Shown one piece after another: positions 46,467-58,700 of a stretch of DNA of 64,000 bases. Origin of the DNA: Cladophialophora immunda (Eukaryota; Ascomycota; Eurotiomycetes; Chaetothyriales; Herpotrichiellaceae); the NCBI RefSeq assembly GCF_000835495.1, contig NW_015622543.1, forward strand, positions 4,638,619-4,702,618. The letters run 5' to 3'. The stretch's first letter is position 1; each line of letters starts with the position of its first letter. The notes beneath the pieces are model-generated. The model was given only the letters and a program-made list of their open reading frames with translations, did no database searches and had not been told where the DNA came from. The position numbers were made by a program, and so were the translations under genes.

Positions 46467-49400
46467 TCAGATGGGACTGCGCCGCAATGCACCCACGCGC
46501 TTGATGGGCGTGTGCATCATGGCCTCCTGCATCTCCGGCGGGATGGCCGCGCGGGGCACCACGTCCTCCCACGCGGCTGGGTCAACGGCGCGATTTCCCT
46601 CCAGCTGGGCCGGCTGTTGGTGCCGCTGAGCGGACATCTTGCCCGAGACGGACAAGGAGGGGTTGAAGTTCTCTTTCTCGGCGGCCGGGTGTTGGTGTTG
46701 TTGGAACACAGGCTGAGGCTGAGGAGGATTCCACTTTTCGAGCCGCTGCTTGGGGACGGGGAGGGCTTTCTTTTGGAGGGAGTTGATTCGTTTAGGGGCC
46801 AGAGGGGACCGCTTGGGGGCCGCTGGAGTGGAAGCTGAGGTCGACGTCGACGTCGAAGGGAGTGCTGTAGTTGTCGCTTGAGAGAGAACGGCCGAGGAAG
46901 CAGGCTCAGGGGCAGACGCAGTCACGACTTCCTCCTTCGTCGCCTGTCTTGTCTTGTCCTGTCCACGCAACCACTCTTCGAAGCCGTGGATTGCACTGAC
47001 GAACGCACCCTCACCCAGGACTCTGCTCTCGGCCTCCTTGCCCAACGCGTGCTGCACTTTCCTACCCTTTCCACCGCTCAGCAATTCCACGCAACGTCCG
47101 TAGACTGCGTGCGCAGTTACGCCGGTTGAAGCAACGATGTCGCCGTCGTTCAGAATCGCGACAGTCACTGCGAACTCAACGTCGACCCGCCCTTGTTTGG
47201 GGATGATCAGAACGACTTTAACTCCCAGTTTCTCGTCACTTAGGATTGAGGCTGTCGTGATGCCCACGAGGTTCAGAAGTCGAAGCTCTTGGGAAATTTT
47301 GCATGCAAGATCCCAGCCTTGAGAAACAGATGATAGCATAGTCTTAGATGATACTGACCGCTTTGGCATCATAGCGAAAGCGTGCAGTTGGCTCCTGACT
47401 AACTGTAAGAAGAAACGTTTCTCGGTCGGCGGCTCTAGTTGTTTGTCGTCCGAGTCCTCTTGGTCGGCGGGAGCGTAAGTCAGGCTGATAGGGGCAGTGG
47501 GACCGCTTGTCGATGCTGATCTCCTTCCGGATCTGCGCCGTGGTGCATCTGAAGCCTTGTATTGGAAAGCTTGAGGGTAAAAGAAGAGTCGCAGGTCATC
47601 CTTGTACATCATGGTGAGCGCAGGCCCAAACTCGGTCGGTTCATCCACCTCTTCTTCCGCAGTAACCAAGCGCCAGCCAGTCTGTTTCTCGATGGCATCA
47701 ACCCTTGACCTGAGGTTCAGGACATCGGCTACCGGCCAACCTTTGTTCTCTTCTCTTACTCGATCTGCTTCTGCAATCTGATCTTTCATCTCAGTCTTCA
47801 GTTCGGCGGCAGCTAGTAGTGCTTCTTCTTTTTCTCTCATTTGTTCGCGCAAGGAATCGAGCAAAGCAGATCTTTGGAGACAATATTCGTCGGCACTCTG
47901 TAACTCTCGTCGGCAATTGGTCAAAGATTCATGGTGAATGCTGTCCAGTTCTTCCAGGCTCTGCTGTAGCGATGCCCTCCGGCCTTCGAGTCCAGTTCGT
48001 TCTTGATTCAGCCGGGGAAGCACAGAATCCAGCGTCTGTTGCTGCTGCCGCAAGAGCCGAAGGTCCGCTTGTATGCCCTGGTCGATACCCTCTAGCCCGT
48101 TTTTGAGGCCTTCTACTAGTTGTGCTCGCCATTGATACCATCCCTCCTTGCTCTGCAAGCGAGCATTGGCCTTGCCATTGCGGAATTGGTTATCCATCAC
48201 TATTTTTACGTCTGGGCGAGCATCGACGTATTCCCGGAAAAGTGGTGGCTGGTCAGCAAGGGTTTCTGCTTCAATGGAGCGAATGATCTTGCGGCCTGCA
48301 GAGATGTAGGACTTGAGTTCCCTCGTCGCATGCTGGTACAGTTCAAGGAGCGGCAATGTGGTGGCTGCCGCAACAAAGTCGTCCACTGTGTCGCTGCCGT
48401 CCATACTTGCCTGGGATCCTAAGGCGGGCATCGACTGTGCCATTGTGTGCCTCCTTTTTGTGGTTGACAGTTCGATGAAGTGAATATTTGTCATGTTCAA
48501 AAACTGCTGAAGAGAGATCTTGTCCTCTTCACTCCGGGCCGATCCTTCTTCCATCTGCACTGTGGAAATGTCAATAGCTCCAACCACATTGTCAAGTTTG
48601 TCCTCGAACGACTCTGGTCTTGCTTCGCCGTTGACCTTGATATCTTTGAAGCGCTTCGTGGTCGCTGGGCTAGGTGCAACAGTGCTTTTGTTCGGCGATG
48701 GTGCTCCGAGACTTGGGGTCGCATTGTCATTGTCAGCCATCTCTTGCAGTGAATTCTGAAGTCTAGTGCCGAGTCTGCCAGTTGTTTCGTCCTTGGTAGG
48801 TGGCTTCGGTAGATGAACCTTTTTAACTGGGCTGCCCTCCCTCGAAACCACTCTTAAGCGCTTCGGGGTCGAATCGGCCTCATCATCATCGTCCATATCG
48901 AGTTCTGCAGGCCTCTTCCCTAGGAGGCCTTTGGCACCTCCAACCGCAAGGCTCTTCCTACCTTTGAGCTTGCCAGATTTCGATTTCTGCGGCGTCATCG
49001 ACTCGATCATATCTTTGAGCTGCAAAGTCACATTCTCGTCTTGAGGCTCGTCTGCTTCTTGCTCCATGACAAACCTGCCGCTTTCTCGGCGCTGCTCCTC
49101 TGCTCTTTCAGCTTCGACGTCTTGCGCAAGTTGTTGGGGGTCTTCAGAACGCAGCGTTGTAGGCTCAATACTAACAAGCTTAAACTGAGGTGCGGCGTCT
49201 CCAATCGAGGATCGTCGGTCCAGGAGTTCAGTAACTCGCGGAGAGCCAATCCCATCCTTGTCAATGCCAATCCCACTTGACCGTCGACGGGCGCTCTGTG
49301 ATTTGGGTGCTTTCAGGACGACACTGGGAGTCTGATTACCTGGTGAAAACAGTGCGTTTCGTTTCGTGGAAGCTGGTGATGTCCTCGATTTGATTTCAGC

Positions 49401-51640
49401 CTTAAACAGCTTTTTTGGCGAAGCGCTTCTGTGTGAAACATTTGCAGACAGTGGAGTTTTGTTTGGAGATGCAGCTCGCGCAGGAAGCGGAGTGATCTGT
49501 TTTGACGGGGTGACCTGTTGTATTCTCGTCTGTGACTTGACCGGTGTGCTGTGCTGCTGTCCGGTCTGCGGAGTAGCAGCAGCCTTCGTCGCGCTCCGCT
49601 GGGATCTGCCTGAAAGTCGTGGCTTCAAAGCAATACTCGGACTGCCTGTTTCCGAAGCTATAGATGTCCTGTGTTGGTGTGTCTTGGGTGGCGATTTTGG
49701 GGTGGTTTGCTCAGCCTGTCTGCGTCGCGGTGAAGGAAGCACCGTATCTCCAGGAGACTGCCTCATCGCCAGGTTATTGTTGTTGAGGATGCCACCAACC
49801 GCCCGTGTCATATCCATAGCCACGGTCTGCTCTTCCACATCCGTTTGAGGCTCGGTCTGCTCCTCAATAGGGGGCAAGATCCCTCCAACAGCTGCGGTCA
49901 TATCCATGGTCTCGTTTTCATCGCTCTCTTCGGAGACAATGGAGTGGCGAGTGATAGCTCCGCTCAGTACGCCTCCAGCCGCTTGTGTGAATTCCATGCT
50001 GATGTCTTCATCAGACACACGGCTGTTCACCGTTTCTTCAATCCCGGCACTGATAATCCCTCCTTGTATAGCTGTAAAGTCCATGGTCTCGTCAAACATG
50101 GATTCATTGCCAGACGAACGGCGGCGGCGAATGCTGCTTCGGCGACGCGCGATAGGTGATTTTGAACCTTTCTTGCCGGGAGATCGGCCTGTAACTATAC
50201 CGCCAACGGCACTTGTGACATCCATACTCATCTCCCCACTCTGATCCTCGCTTTCGTCGTCGTTCTCAGCGTCGTTCTCATGTTTTCCTGGTAGCGAGGA
50301 TATATTTGGGTTCGGATTTTCCTGGTCGTATACCTCGTCGCTTTTGCTTGCATGGGCGCGGCCTTGTGCCCAGTCTTGAAAGGCGTTCGTCATGGTGCCG
50401 GTGACCATCTCCATAGGGAATTCCCCGCCATGCTCGTCATAGTCTATACCGCGCGTTCCAGCTTGTTCGGCAGCCTGCCGCAGACGTTCTTCCAGGCTAG
50501 AAGGAGTGCTCGATCCGGAGTCCTCAGATGCTACCGTGTGTGAAGTGGCATCCTCTAGACTCATCGCTGTATCGCCATCGGTGTCAGACTCATCCGAAGA
50601 CTCGATACCTTCCTCGAAGCGAACGGGACTACTATTTGTGGTGACGTCCCCTGAAGGGCTCGACGAATACATATCTTCAGCTGCATCCAGCATAGGTTCC
50701 GCCAGACCTGAGCTTCGGCGTCTCCGTTTCTTTTGGTGGGCATCCCTCTGTTTTGCGGGGGATTCTTTGACAAGCGGCTCCTCCATCTGATCAGCAGGGG
50801 TTGACGGCGGATCGGCTCTTTCAGGCGAGGCTATCGATTTGATCGGTGATTGTGCGGCTGTCATTGAGGATTGTCTTCTCGTGGAGTTAGAGGCAGAGCT
50901 TGTCGTCGAGTCCTCTGCAAGCTCCATCACGCTCCACGTATGCAAAGTCGCCTCTGGTGCGAACGAAACTCGACGGTTCGCCAGAGATTTCCGCCTCGCA
51001 GCTCTGCGTTCCAATATAGCCTCCTTCTCTGCCTGGCGCTTCCGCTCTTCTTCCTGTTGGCGCTCTAGGGCTTCCGCGCTTCCACCAGCTCCGTCGGCCT
51101 TCCTGGGGGATCGTCGCACCATAGGACTAAATGGGTCTGCAACATTCTCTGCGCCTGACATCGAGACTGTGCCTGCATTCTGCCCACTGGGGCCGGGGGT
51201 TGAGAAATCAATGAGCAGCTCTTCGGGGTTGCTCTTCGCTTGTGTCTTGTCTTTGCCTGTACTCCGCTTGCGCAGCTCGTCAAACGATGGTATAGCTTTA
51301 GGAGGAGTCAGGGGTATGGATGGTTTGAGTATTGATTTTATTTGGAAGGGTGTCGTCGCCTGCCAGAAGTCAACAAATGCGCCTTGCCAGGAGACGCCGG
51401 ATTCTTTACCTTTGTTGCATTTCCCGTAGACTCCTTCAGGGCTTCAAGTCCACCCGGACCCAGACTCTTCCCACGCGACTTCTTCTTAGCTGTTTTGGCC
51501 TCTGTATGTCGAGCTTGGAGGGCAGCAATGTCAGTTGTCGCATTGTCCCTCGAAGACGACGTCTTCGCAGACGGCAAATGGGCGATTGACTGTCGGGATT
51601 TTGGTCTGCTAGACCTCAGATCTGCGGTAGAGTCGGCCAT
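46467..51640 (-). CDS. SPC105: Kinetochore scaffold Spc105/Spc7/KNL1
   Basis: Outer-kinetochore KMN-network scaffold that recruits Bub1/Bub3 and PP1 for the spindle checkpoint. Exons 51640..51410 and 51359..46467 give about 1707 residues. The 50-bp intron (GTAAAG, GGCAG) joins ESTGNATK to ATTPFQIKSILKPS. Both PP1 docking motifs are present: SILK at residues 86-89 and RVSF at 207-210 in NRRVSFAPEATLHTW. Five MELT-type phospho-repeats lie at about 456, 503, 532, 562 and 592: MDVT, MDFT, MEFT, MDMT, MDMT, each followed by a three-residue spacer and GG[IV]. A degenerate MVT copy precedes them. Then come a basic disordered stretch, a long coiled coil (residues about 1130-1330), and a C-terminal RWD-type domain (LACKISQELRLLNLVGI, VDVEFAVTVAI) that would bind Mis12. 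The C-terminal 170 residues are low-complexity. It is divergent from RPS11. Confidence 0.93.
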
Positions 51641-51977
51641 TGCAGCGCCTTATCGCCTCACCCAGACATTAAACCTGTAAAGTCGTTTTAAGGATGCTGC
51701 ATGTTCGCAATGATGTTGGTTCAGGTCGAGGCCAATCCGCGTCCCCACCACCAGTTTCACCGCGACGAGCTAAACCCAAGCAAGGGTTATGTAAACACGA
51801 GCCTGTGGCGTCATCACGTGCCGTGGCATGGGCCGGTCTAGGACTAGCTCGCCGAATGTCTTGGCGGAATTTTGAATGCGCACCATCAATTGTCGAGGCA
51901 AGTTGCTAGCGTCGTGCCGATTGTAAAATTCCACCTTTTGCGCACTTCAACTTCCTCCCTGTCAACACACCGCAATC
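51641..51977. promoter_or_regulatory. Bidirectional SPC105/RPS11 promoter
   Basis: A 337-bp spacer separating a cell-cycle gene from a ribosomal protein gene. It holds a CACGTG box at 51815-51820. The 50 bp before the RPS11 start are CT-rich. Confidence 0.5.
51815..51820. promoter_or_regulatory. CACGTG box in the SPC105/RPS11 promoter
   Basis: Part of TCACGTGCC (51814-51822), the same nine-base word seen in the RPT4/enolase promoter. Confidence 0.3.
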
Positions 51978-52688
51978 ATGGCGACCGAGTTGACAGTCCA
52001 GGCCGAGCGCGCCTACCAGAAGCAGCCTCACATCTTCCTCAACCACAAATCCAAGGCGGCAAAGAGCAGGAGAGTCGGCAAGGGCGGCCGAAGATGGTAC
52101 AAGGACGTCGGACTGGGCTTCAGGACACCAAAGACTGCGATTGAGGGATCATACATTGGTTAGTGGTGTCTTATTGTCGCTGCCCTTGTCTGCTTCTCGA
52201 AGTTCGAAGGAATCTGTGCTGGATTGCCACGAATCGAAAAGAGGTGAACTTACTCTGACAACTTTCCCCCTTTGCAACAGACAAGAAATGCCCTTTCACC
52301 GGCATGGTCTCCATTCGAGGCCGTATCCTGACCGGCACTGTCGTTTCCACCAAGATGCACCGAACCTTGATCATCCGCCGAGAATACCTTCACTTCGTCC
52401 CCAAATACGCCCGATATGAGAAGAGACACAAGAACCTCGCCGCACACGTCTCCCCAGCTTTCCGTGTGGAAGAGGGTGACCAGGTCACCGTGGGCCAGTG
52501 CAGACCCTTGAGCAAGACTGTAAGAACCCCCATGCCGTGCCCGAGACAACCTTGAGGTCCTTTTTGCCGAAAGGTCATCTCAAGGGGAGCAACGACTAAC
52601 AATGCGGGAAATTTTCCAGGTCCGATTCAACGTCCTTCGTGTATTGCCCCGAACGGGAAAGGCCGTCAAGTCGTTCCAGAAATTCTAA
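51978..52688 (+). CDS. RPS11: 40S ribosomal protein S11 (uS17)
   Basis: Structural protein of the small cytosolic ribosomal subunit that binds 18S rRNA. Exons 51978..52158, 52281..52519 and 52620..52688 give 162 residues, the normal length. Introns are 122 and 100 bp, with donors GTTAGT and GTAAGA and a consensus GACTAAC branch in the second. Sequence marks are [59 protein letters not shown], the RNA-binding segment [18 protein letters not shown], and the last exon [21 protein letters not shown] checked both introns for box C/D motifs and found no convincing snoRNA. Confidence 0.97.
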
Positions 52689-53052
52689 GCGCGTGAAGGA
52701 AAGTTGTGGGTAGTGGTGGCGGTGGAAAGCCAGTCGGAAGGAGAGGGCTGCTTCTGCACCATTGAAGACGGCAAAATGGCATGAAGCCCTGTGGATGAAG
52801 ATCGTGGCAGGAGGGTCATTTCCGGCGTCTGGAAGCACAGATCAGACATAGAGATGATTTGTTGCTGGCACATGGCCAGGCATGAGCGCCGGTCCGAAAA
52901 TTCGAACGACAAATGAACAAGGTCTTAAAAACCGAATCGCATCCAGCCCCGATCAGATTTGTGTATTTGTGTCTACGGTATTCTAACGGTGTATGTCCAA
53001 CTCCTTCGGTGCAGTCGGTGGAATCCTTGTGGATGTCCCAGTCCCCAGACCC
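52689..53052. other. Convergent intergenic spacer
   Basis: About 360 bp between RPS11 and the flavin oxidoreductase gene. Only 3' flanking DNA is seen. Confidence 0.5.
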
Positions 53053-54596
53053 TCAAGTCTCCAGGTAGGCGAAGCCAACCTCCGCCTTGAAGGGTGGATA
53101 GCCCGAACTGTCAACCACCGGCAAAATGCTCATCTTCCTGGCGATCTCCTTTTCATCTGCGTCCATCCACCTCTTGACCTCGCTCTCGTCGCTCCAGTCA
53201 CTGATGAGTCTGTCCCCCTTGCCGATCTGATGTAATTGCGTGCCGCTGGAGTTGGTGTTGAGGGGCAACGGCGAGAAGTTCTCGATGGCGCCCGTGACCT
53301 TCCCGCCCAGGAGCTCTTTGGCAAAGTACGGCTCCTGCGCAAACGGCCTGCCGATGCCGACCCCGTCGCAGGCGCCGCACTCGACGGCCCTCACCATGCC
53401 CGCCGCGGTTCGCAGCCCGCCCGTGATGTACACCTTGGTCTTCTTCAGGAGTGGCCGGATCATCTCGGCGAACTCGATAAAGTACGCCTCGCGCGCCTTG
53501 GTGCTTTCCTTCTTGTGCTCGAACGCCCGGCCCTCGAACGTGCCGCCGCTCAGGTCGACAAAGTCCACGCGCGCCCCTTCCAGCTTCAGGCACAGGTCCC
53601 GCGCGTTCTCGGGCGTGGTGCCCTTGTCCTGGAACTCGACCGAGTTGAGCTTCACGCAGATGATAAACGACGGGTCCGGCACGCGCCGGTGGATCTCCTC
53701 GATGATCTCGAACACGATGCGGGAGCGATTGTTCAGGTCCCCGCCGTATTCGTCGGTGCGGCGGTTCGTGGTGGGACTCAAGAACTGGGCTAGCAGGTAG
53801 CCGTGGGCACAGTGCACTGTTCGGAGAGACGGTCTCAGCTTCATGTCCGCCAAATCGAAGAATCATGCTGAGGGATGCCTACCTTGAACGCCGTCGAAGC
53901 CGGCTTTCCAGCACAGATATGCGGTCTCGCCCCAGCTTTTCACCATGTCCTTGATTTCCGGGATGGTCATGGGTCTGGGTTTGTTGAACTCGTTCCCCGA
54001 CCACTTGATGGTCAACTGGATATCGCTCGCGCTGACCGGGTTCGGATTCAGGTACTTCCCGCCCTGCCTCCCCGGGTGGGAGAGTTGGGCAATGAAAAGC
54101 GAGCCGTGCGCCTTCGCGGCGTCGACGACTTCCTTGAACTTGGCGAGGCGGCCATCGTGATCGTCGACGAGGATGGGGTTGCCGTATGCCTCGACGGCGT
54201 CGTACCGGACCATGATGTTGCCGCTGATGATGATGCCGATCTCGGCCTCACCCCATCGTCGGTACAGGTTGAGATACTCGGGACTGGGCATTCCTCGGGC
54301 TGACTGGGAGTTTTGGTCAACAGATATCAAACGGCGAGGGGTGGAAAATTGGCCCATACAATATCCTCGCCTTCTTTGTTCCAATGGCACAGCCTTTCAG
54401 TCATTGGCGCCTTGAGGAACCTGTTCTTCGCAGTCCGACCTGAGAAGACGAACGTGACGGGCTCCTTGAGGATGGAGATGTCAGTCGGGTCGCATTGAAT
54501 CCTGAGGCGACCTCGATTGGGGCTGCTCGTATTCTTTTCATGCTTGACGTTACCCGTGACGGGCGCGCCATTGAGGGTCGAGGTATCGTATTCCAT
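53053..54596 (-). CDS. NADH:flavin oxidoreductase / old yellow enzyme-like protein
   Basis: FMN-dependent oxidoreductase with an old-yellow-enzyme TIM barrel. Members reduce activated C=C bonds or act in secondary metabolism. Exons 54596..54360, 54303..53883 and 53816..53053 give about 473 residues. Donors are GTATGG and GTAGGC; acceptors CCCAG and GAACAG. Family features are SGRTAKNRFLKAPMTERL, GIIISGNIMVRYDAVEAY, FIAQLSHPGRQGGKYLN, the active-site segment VHCAHGYLLAQFLSP, NRRTDEYGGDLNNRSRI, FIICVKLNSVEFQ and the phosphate-binding end VYITGGLRTAAGM followed by DGVGIGRPFAQEP. The HxAH pattern of the long-chain (DCR/NADH oxidase-like) subgroup reads HCAH here rather than the common HGAH. About 60 extra N-terminal residues precede the barrel. 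No partner genes are obvious except the distant regulator at 59727. Confidence 0.9.
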
Positions 54597-55175
54597 ATTC
54601 GCTGAACACGGTTCTTTTCCCCTGGTCTTCTTCTCTTCCTTCGCCCTTCTTCTTTGGGTCTATCAAAACTGTTCTTGCCTCAAGCGCCCTGTCGCCAATC
54701 TGCTGATCTGACGAAACTTTTGACTTTTGGCCGAAAAAGTGATATCTATAAACTCCTGTTACCGGGCGTCAATAATGAATCCGTTGTCAAAACGAGACAG
54801 GAAACGATTTCAAGGACTAACGCATCCACCAAACCGCCGAGGTGATGTTGAGGGGGGTGGGGGACTGGTTCCGCAGTGGTTTGATAAATCCCATCTCGCG
54901 CCACCAGTCGCCCACAGGCAATATGCCGTAAGCTTCTGCCCACCCCGAGGCTCATATCGAAGCATCTGCAATCGGCTGAAAAGAGTAACACGGTACCTAG
55001 GTAGTTGTGGTGGAGGGTTGTTCGAATTGGAGAACAGAAGAGGAGAGGTGCAGGGATGCGGGGAAGATTGTGGCCGGCTCGCCGGCTAAGAGGGGGGCGA
55101 CTGTTCTATACCAAGATGATACTTCATATATTGTACACCACGAAATATTGATCTGATTTGTCACACAGATAAATT
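54597..55175. other. Intergenic region
   Basis: Promoter side of the flavin oxidoreductase gene and the 5' flank of the tRNA. No coding signal. Confidence 0.5.
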
Positions 55176-55287
55176 AGTTCCTTAGTGTAGTGGTTCATCA
55201 CATCTCCTTTACAACACCCCGTCTCTCTACTGTAGAGACAGGGAATGGCAGCGGAGAAGGTCATGGGTTCGATCCCCATAGGAACTA
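55176..55287 (+). tRNA. tRNA-Val (anticodon UAC) with a 38-nt intron
   Basis: All arms can be drawn. The acceptor stem AGTTCCT pairs with AGGAACT, seven perfect pairs, with discriminator A at 55287. The D arm is GTGTAGTGGTTCATCAC. The anticodon stem TCTCC pairs with GGAGA, and the loop TTTACA-C is interrupted after position 37. The T arm ATGGG-TTCGATC-CCCAT is perfect. The anticodon at 55210-55212 is TAC. The intron (55214..55251) lies at the canonical site and contains the self-complementary word TCTCTACTGTAGAGA. Internal A box (TAGTGTAGTGG) and B box (GGTTCGATCCC) are intact. T-runs at 55291-55294 and 55303-55307 would end Pol III transcription. An A1-U72 start pair is less usual than G1-C72 for valine tRNAs. 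Confidence 0.85.
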
Positions 55288-55290
55288 TTC

Positions 55291-55307
55291 TTTTGCTTCT
55301 TCTTTTT
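55291..55307 (+). terminator. Pol III terminator of the tRNA gene
   Basis: TTTT four bases after the mature 3' end, then a second TTTTT run 12 bases on. Confidence 0.6.
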
Positions 55308-55719
55308 GCCGGTTCTGCTGTATAAAGTACAACCCAGGGGAGAAGGGCTGTGTGTCCTTGTAAGGGAATCTTTTTGCCCCCCAAGATTTCGAGAACCATG
55401 AGCTACCCTCTATTATCACTGGAAATGGCGCCGCCACCACGACCATGAAATATCTTTTGGTACTTCTCCTGTTCCAAATGCTGTCTATCGTCTCCAGGTT
55501 CATTGCAATGTAACCTGAGCTTCGTGGCACCAGCTGCCCTGCTTTTGGGTATTACTTACTCAAGTGTGAGACGATCGGCCCCATCTTTGCGAGCAACGTA
55601 TGGCTACTGGACTTACAAGGCTGCCGGCCCCTGAGGAACCTACGTGACAATCTGGCTATCCAGCCATTCAAACCAAAGTCGGCACTCGAGGTTGGACTAT
55701 GATTTCTTTTTTCTACCTT
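55308..55719. other. Intergenic region
   Basis: About 410 bp between the tRNA and the 3' end of the WD40 gene. Nothing recognisable. Confidence 0.5.
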
Positions 55720-58700
55720 TTAGGTACGTCCTGGTTTGTGCGTCCTGGAGGAGATGCCGTCTCCTCCACAATTGACCCTCAACAGCTCCATGCCTACACC
55801 GACTACCAGAACCCTAAATGCATCCTCTCCATTCCTACCATCCTCGTCATGATATCCCATGGTCCCATGATCGTCTTCAATGATCTCCAGATCACTGACG
55901 TCTGCAACCGCTGTCCACCCAGCACCGACAAGTCTGACCTGGACCTTTTCAAAAAGCTCATCATCCTCGACACGTGGAACAACCGGGTCATCGTCTCTCT
56001 TCGCGTCGACATGGACATCCCAAACTTTGACACGCTGGTCGTTTCCCACCGTCACCACCATGACTGAATAACCCTTCTGGGTGGGCCGTGGGCTCGTGGT
56101 CTTCAAGGCCGTGAGGGCGGCGGCATGGGCTGCAGGGATGATGATCGTTCGAAAGTGGTGAGCTGATTGTCTTTCTGCGTGAGTCTCTCCTTCGAAAGTG
56201 ATCGAGGATGAAGACGCCGGGGTCAGCAATGTCAAACCTAGTGCGTTGTCATCGCCACCCGTCGCGATGAGATAAGTTTTCTGGCTGAGGGAGACCACGT
56301 CCATGGCAAGGACGCTACTCTGATGCACCCTATGGACCTCCATCCGTGACAGTCCCTCTGCATCCGGGGAAACAGCCAACTGGTCAGAAACAGAGCGGGA
56401 ATCCAGAAGACTGAGGTTCAGATATCCGTTTGTGCCGGCCGACAATGTTCCGATCTGATGCTCATCATATCGAAAGTCCGAAGCAGAGACGACCCTTGAC
56501 GAGAGGAAGAAAGCCTTCATGACGCAGAACGAGCCGTACCTGATTTCCCGCAGCGTCTCGAACATCGCTTCATTTCTGCTGGGAGCAGGTGTGTAACGTA
56601 CCACCTTTGCCTTTCCGTTCGAATATGCCATCACGATAGTGTATTCTTCACTTGCGTTCTTGTTTCCGTAGTCACTACATCGCAAATCAAAGCTCATGAT
56701 CCGTGCATCCGAATCCTCTTCCTCAGTTGGCATCATGTCCCACAGCACGACTCCTGCTTCAATGCCAGGGACGTCAAAGCTGAGTTTCCACACATAGAAT
56801 TCTTCGCATCCAGCACTGCTGAAGAGGTATCCTCCAGATGGTGAGAATTGGAGGTATTGGATGCCTGTGGTATGTCGCTTCAGAGTGGAAACCGCACGAA
56901 ACATAGAGGAGCTATGCGATACAGAATCCCCATTTGGTTGGTGACCATTTTTTGCGGCACGCGATATAGCAAGAAGTTGAATGTTGGTGTCTTCGGCTCC
57001 TGTAGCTATGAGAATGTGAGGGTGGTGTTGGGTTTTGAGCTGATCGAAGGACAACGGACTACGGGCCATGGCTTTGATCTCGCGCCCCTGCGCCCCTTTT
57101 TGAATCACTTTATGGCTGGAACCCTGGGCCGAGTGCCAGTTCAACCTGCCAGCCTTGGTCCAGACAAAGGATTTGGTGACTCCGTCGCAAAACACAGAAG
57201 AGTCCCGAAACGCCCAGCTCCGGTGTGGTCCGCCACATTCGACAGACAACGCTTCAGACTGCTGTGTTTCATTCCAGACGACAAAGGACGTCGAACGAAA
57301 GCCATAGAGAACCAAATCTGGCTCTGTTGCAGGTGATGATCCTTCAGGTGACGTAAAGAAAGCATCCTCAATGTTGGGGCCGAACGGAAGTGCAGACCTG
57401 TGGACGGCCACCATAATCGGCTCTACCCTGTCTGTGGATGATGGCCACTTGACACGATGAATTGCATAGATGCCGTCGCGGCCTGTCGTCAGAACATGAA
57501 TTGTCTCTGTGCAAGATTCCACACCTTTCCGCAAAATAGTGATCGAAGTAACGCTATCCGTGTCATGGGCATGCCGGAGGCATGACGGTTCGCCGGATGT
57601 TTCTGATTGAGACGTTACATGAGAGTAAATGGCAAGTGCACCGGCGCGGGAACCGAGAACCAACACCTCGCTTGCGCTGTCGTAACAACAAGATGTGATG
57701 GTAAAGGTTTCTGGTGTTTTCAGCGGTGTTTGTCTCACCAGAACTGAATCGTCTTCAATGCTCACCCAGAGGATGGCTGCCTTCTTGTTCGCCAACATGG
57801 CAACAACGCAAATTGTCGACGCAGGTAAAATTGTCGACTGTAGAGAGGCGAGCCGTATCCAAGAGATTGCACATTCGAGGTCGCATTTAACGGGTACCAA
57901 AGAGTCGTTGTTGGTGAGCAACGCCGAAAGCCCACCACTCTGATACGCAACGAGCACCAGCTGTAGGCTTCCAGCTGGGCAGAGCACAAGGCCACCTTTG
58001 CCAGGACCCGACATCAATTTGACCCAGGTCAGCTTGTCATGGTCGGCGGTCAGTCGAAACAGGTCGCCTTGATCTGTACCCGCTAGAAATTCACGCGAGT
58101 TTAGAAACAGGTAATGCTTGAGGGACATTGAGGAACCAGTAATGTCTTTGAAGGGTATCGAGTGGGTGGCAGATGAAGCCAGGCCCGCACGGGAGACGTT
58201 GGGTCGTCTGGAGATTATCTGTCCATCAGCACCGCCAGTTTGGACAAACAAGCCTCGGCCGTCATTGACGTATGTCATAGACCATGCATTTTTCCCAGAG
58301 TGATGCCGATCACTCGACTCCGGTCTTAGAAGCGCCGTCAAAGGCATCTCCGGCCGAGTACCAGTATGCAGCTCGATGGTCCACAACTGGCAGGCACCGT
58401 CCTCACCTCGGGATAAAAGGGAGATGCAATTTCTGTTGTTGGATACCTTTTCTTGGACGAATTCAACGTCCCAGATGCGGGAGAGGTGGCCCCATGCGGA
58501 CGCAATCTGGGTCTCGCCGCGTCCACTGGCACGTCCAAAGCCTGTTTCAGCAGATTCCATGCTGCTGCTCGAGTCGTCTTGCGTACAGTCACAGTCACTA
58601 ATATTCCATACTCTTACCGTGCGGTCATCGGAGCAGCTCGCCAACAAGCGAGTGTGCGTAGCCCCCAGCTCGAGGACGTCAGAGATAGACACACCGAAAA

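Noticed and set aside
52159..52280. snoRNA inside RPS11 intron 1
   Set aside because: A CTGA word is present but no matching box C or terminal stem.
53236..53800. Two overlapping plus-strand ORFs of about 185 codons
   Set aside because: Antisense of the GC-rich third exon of the flavin oxidoreductase gene.
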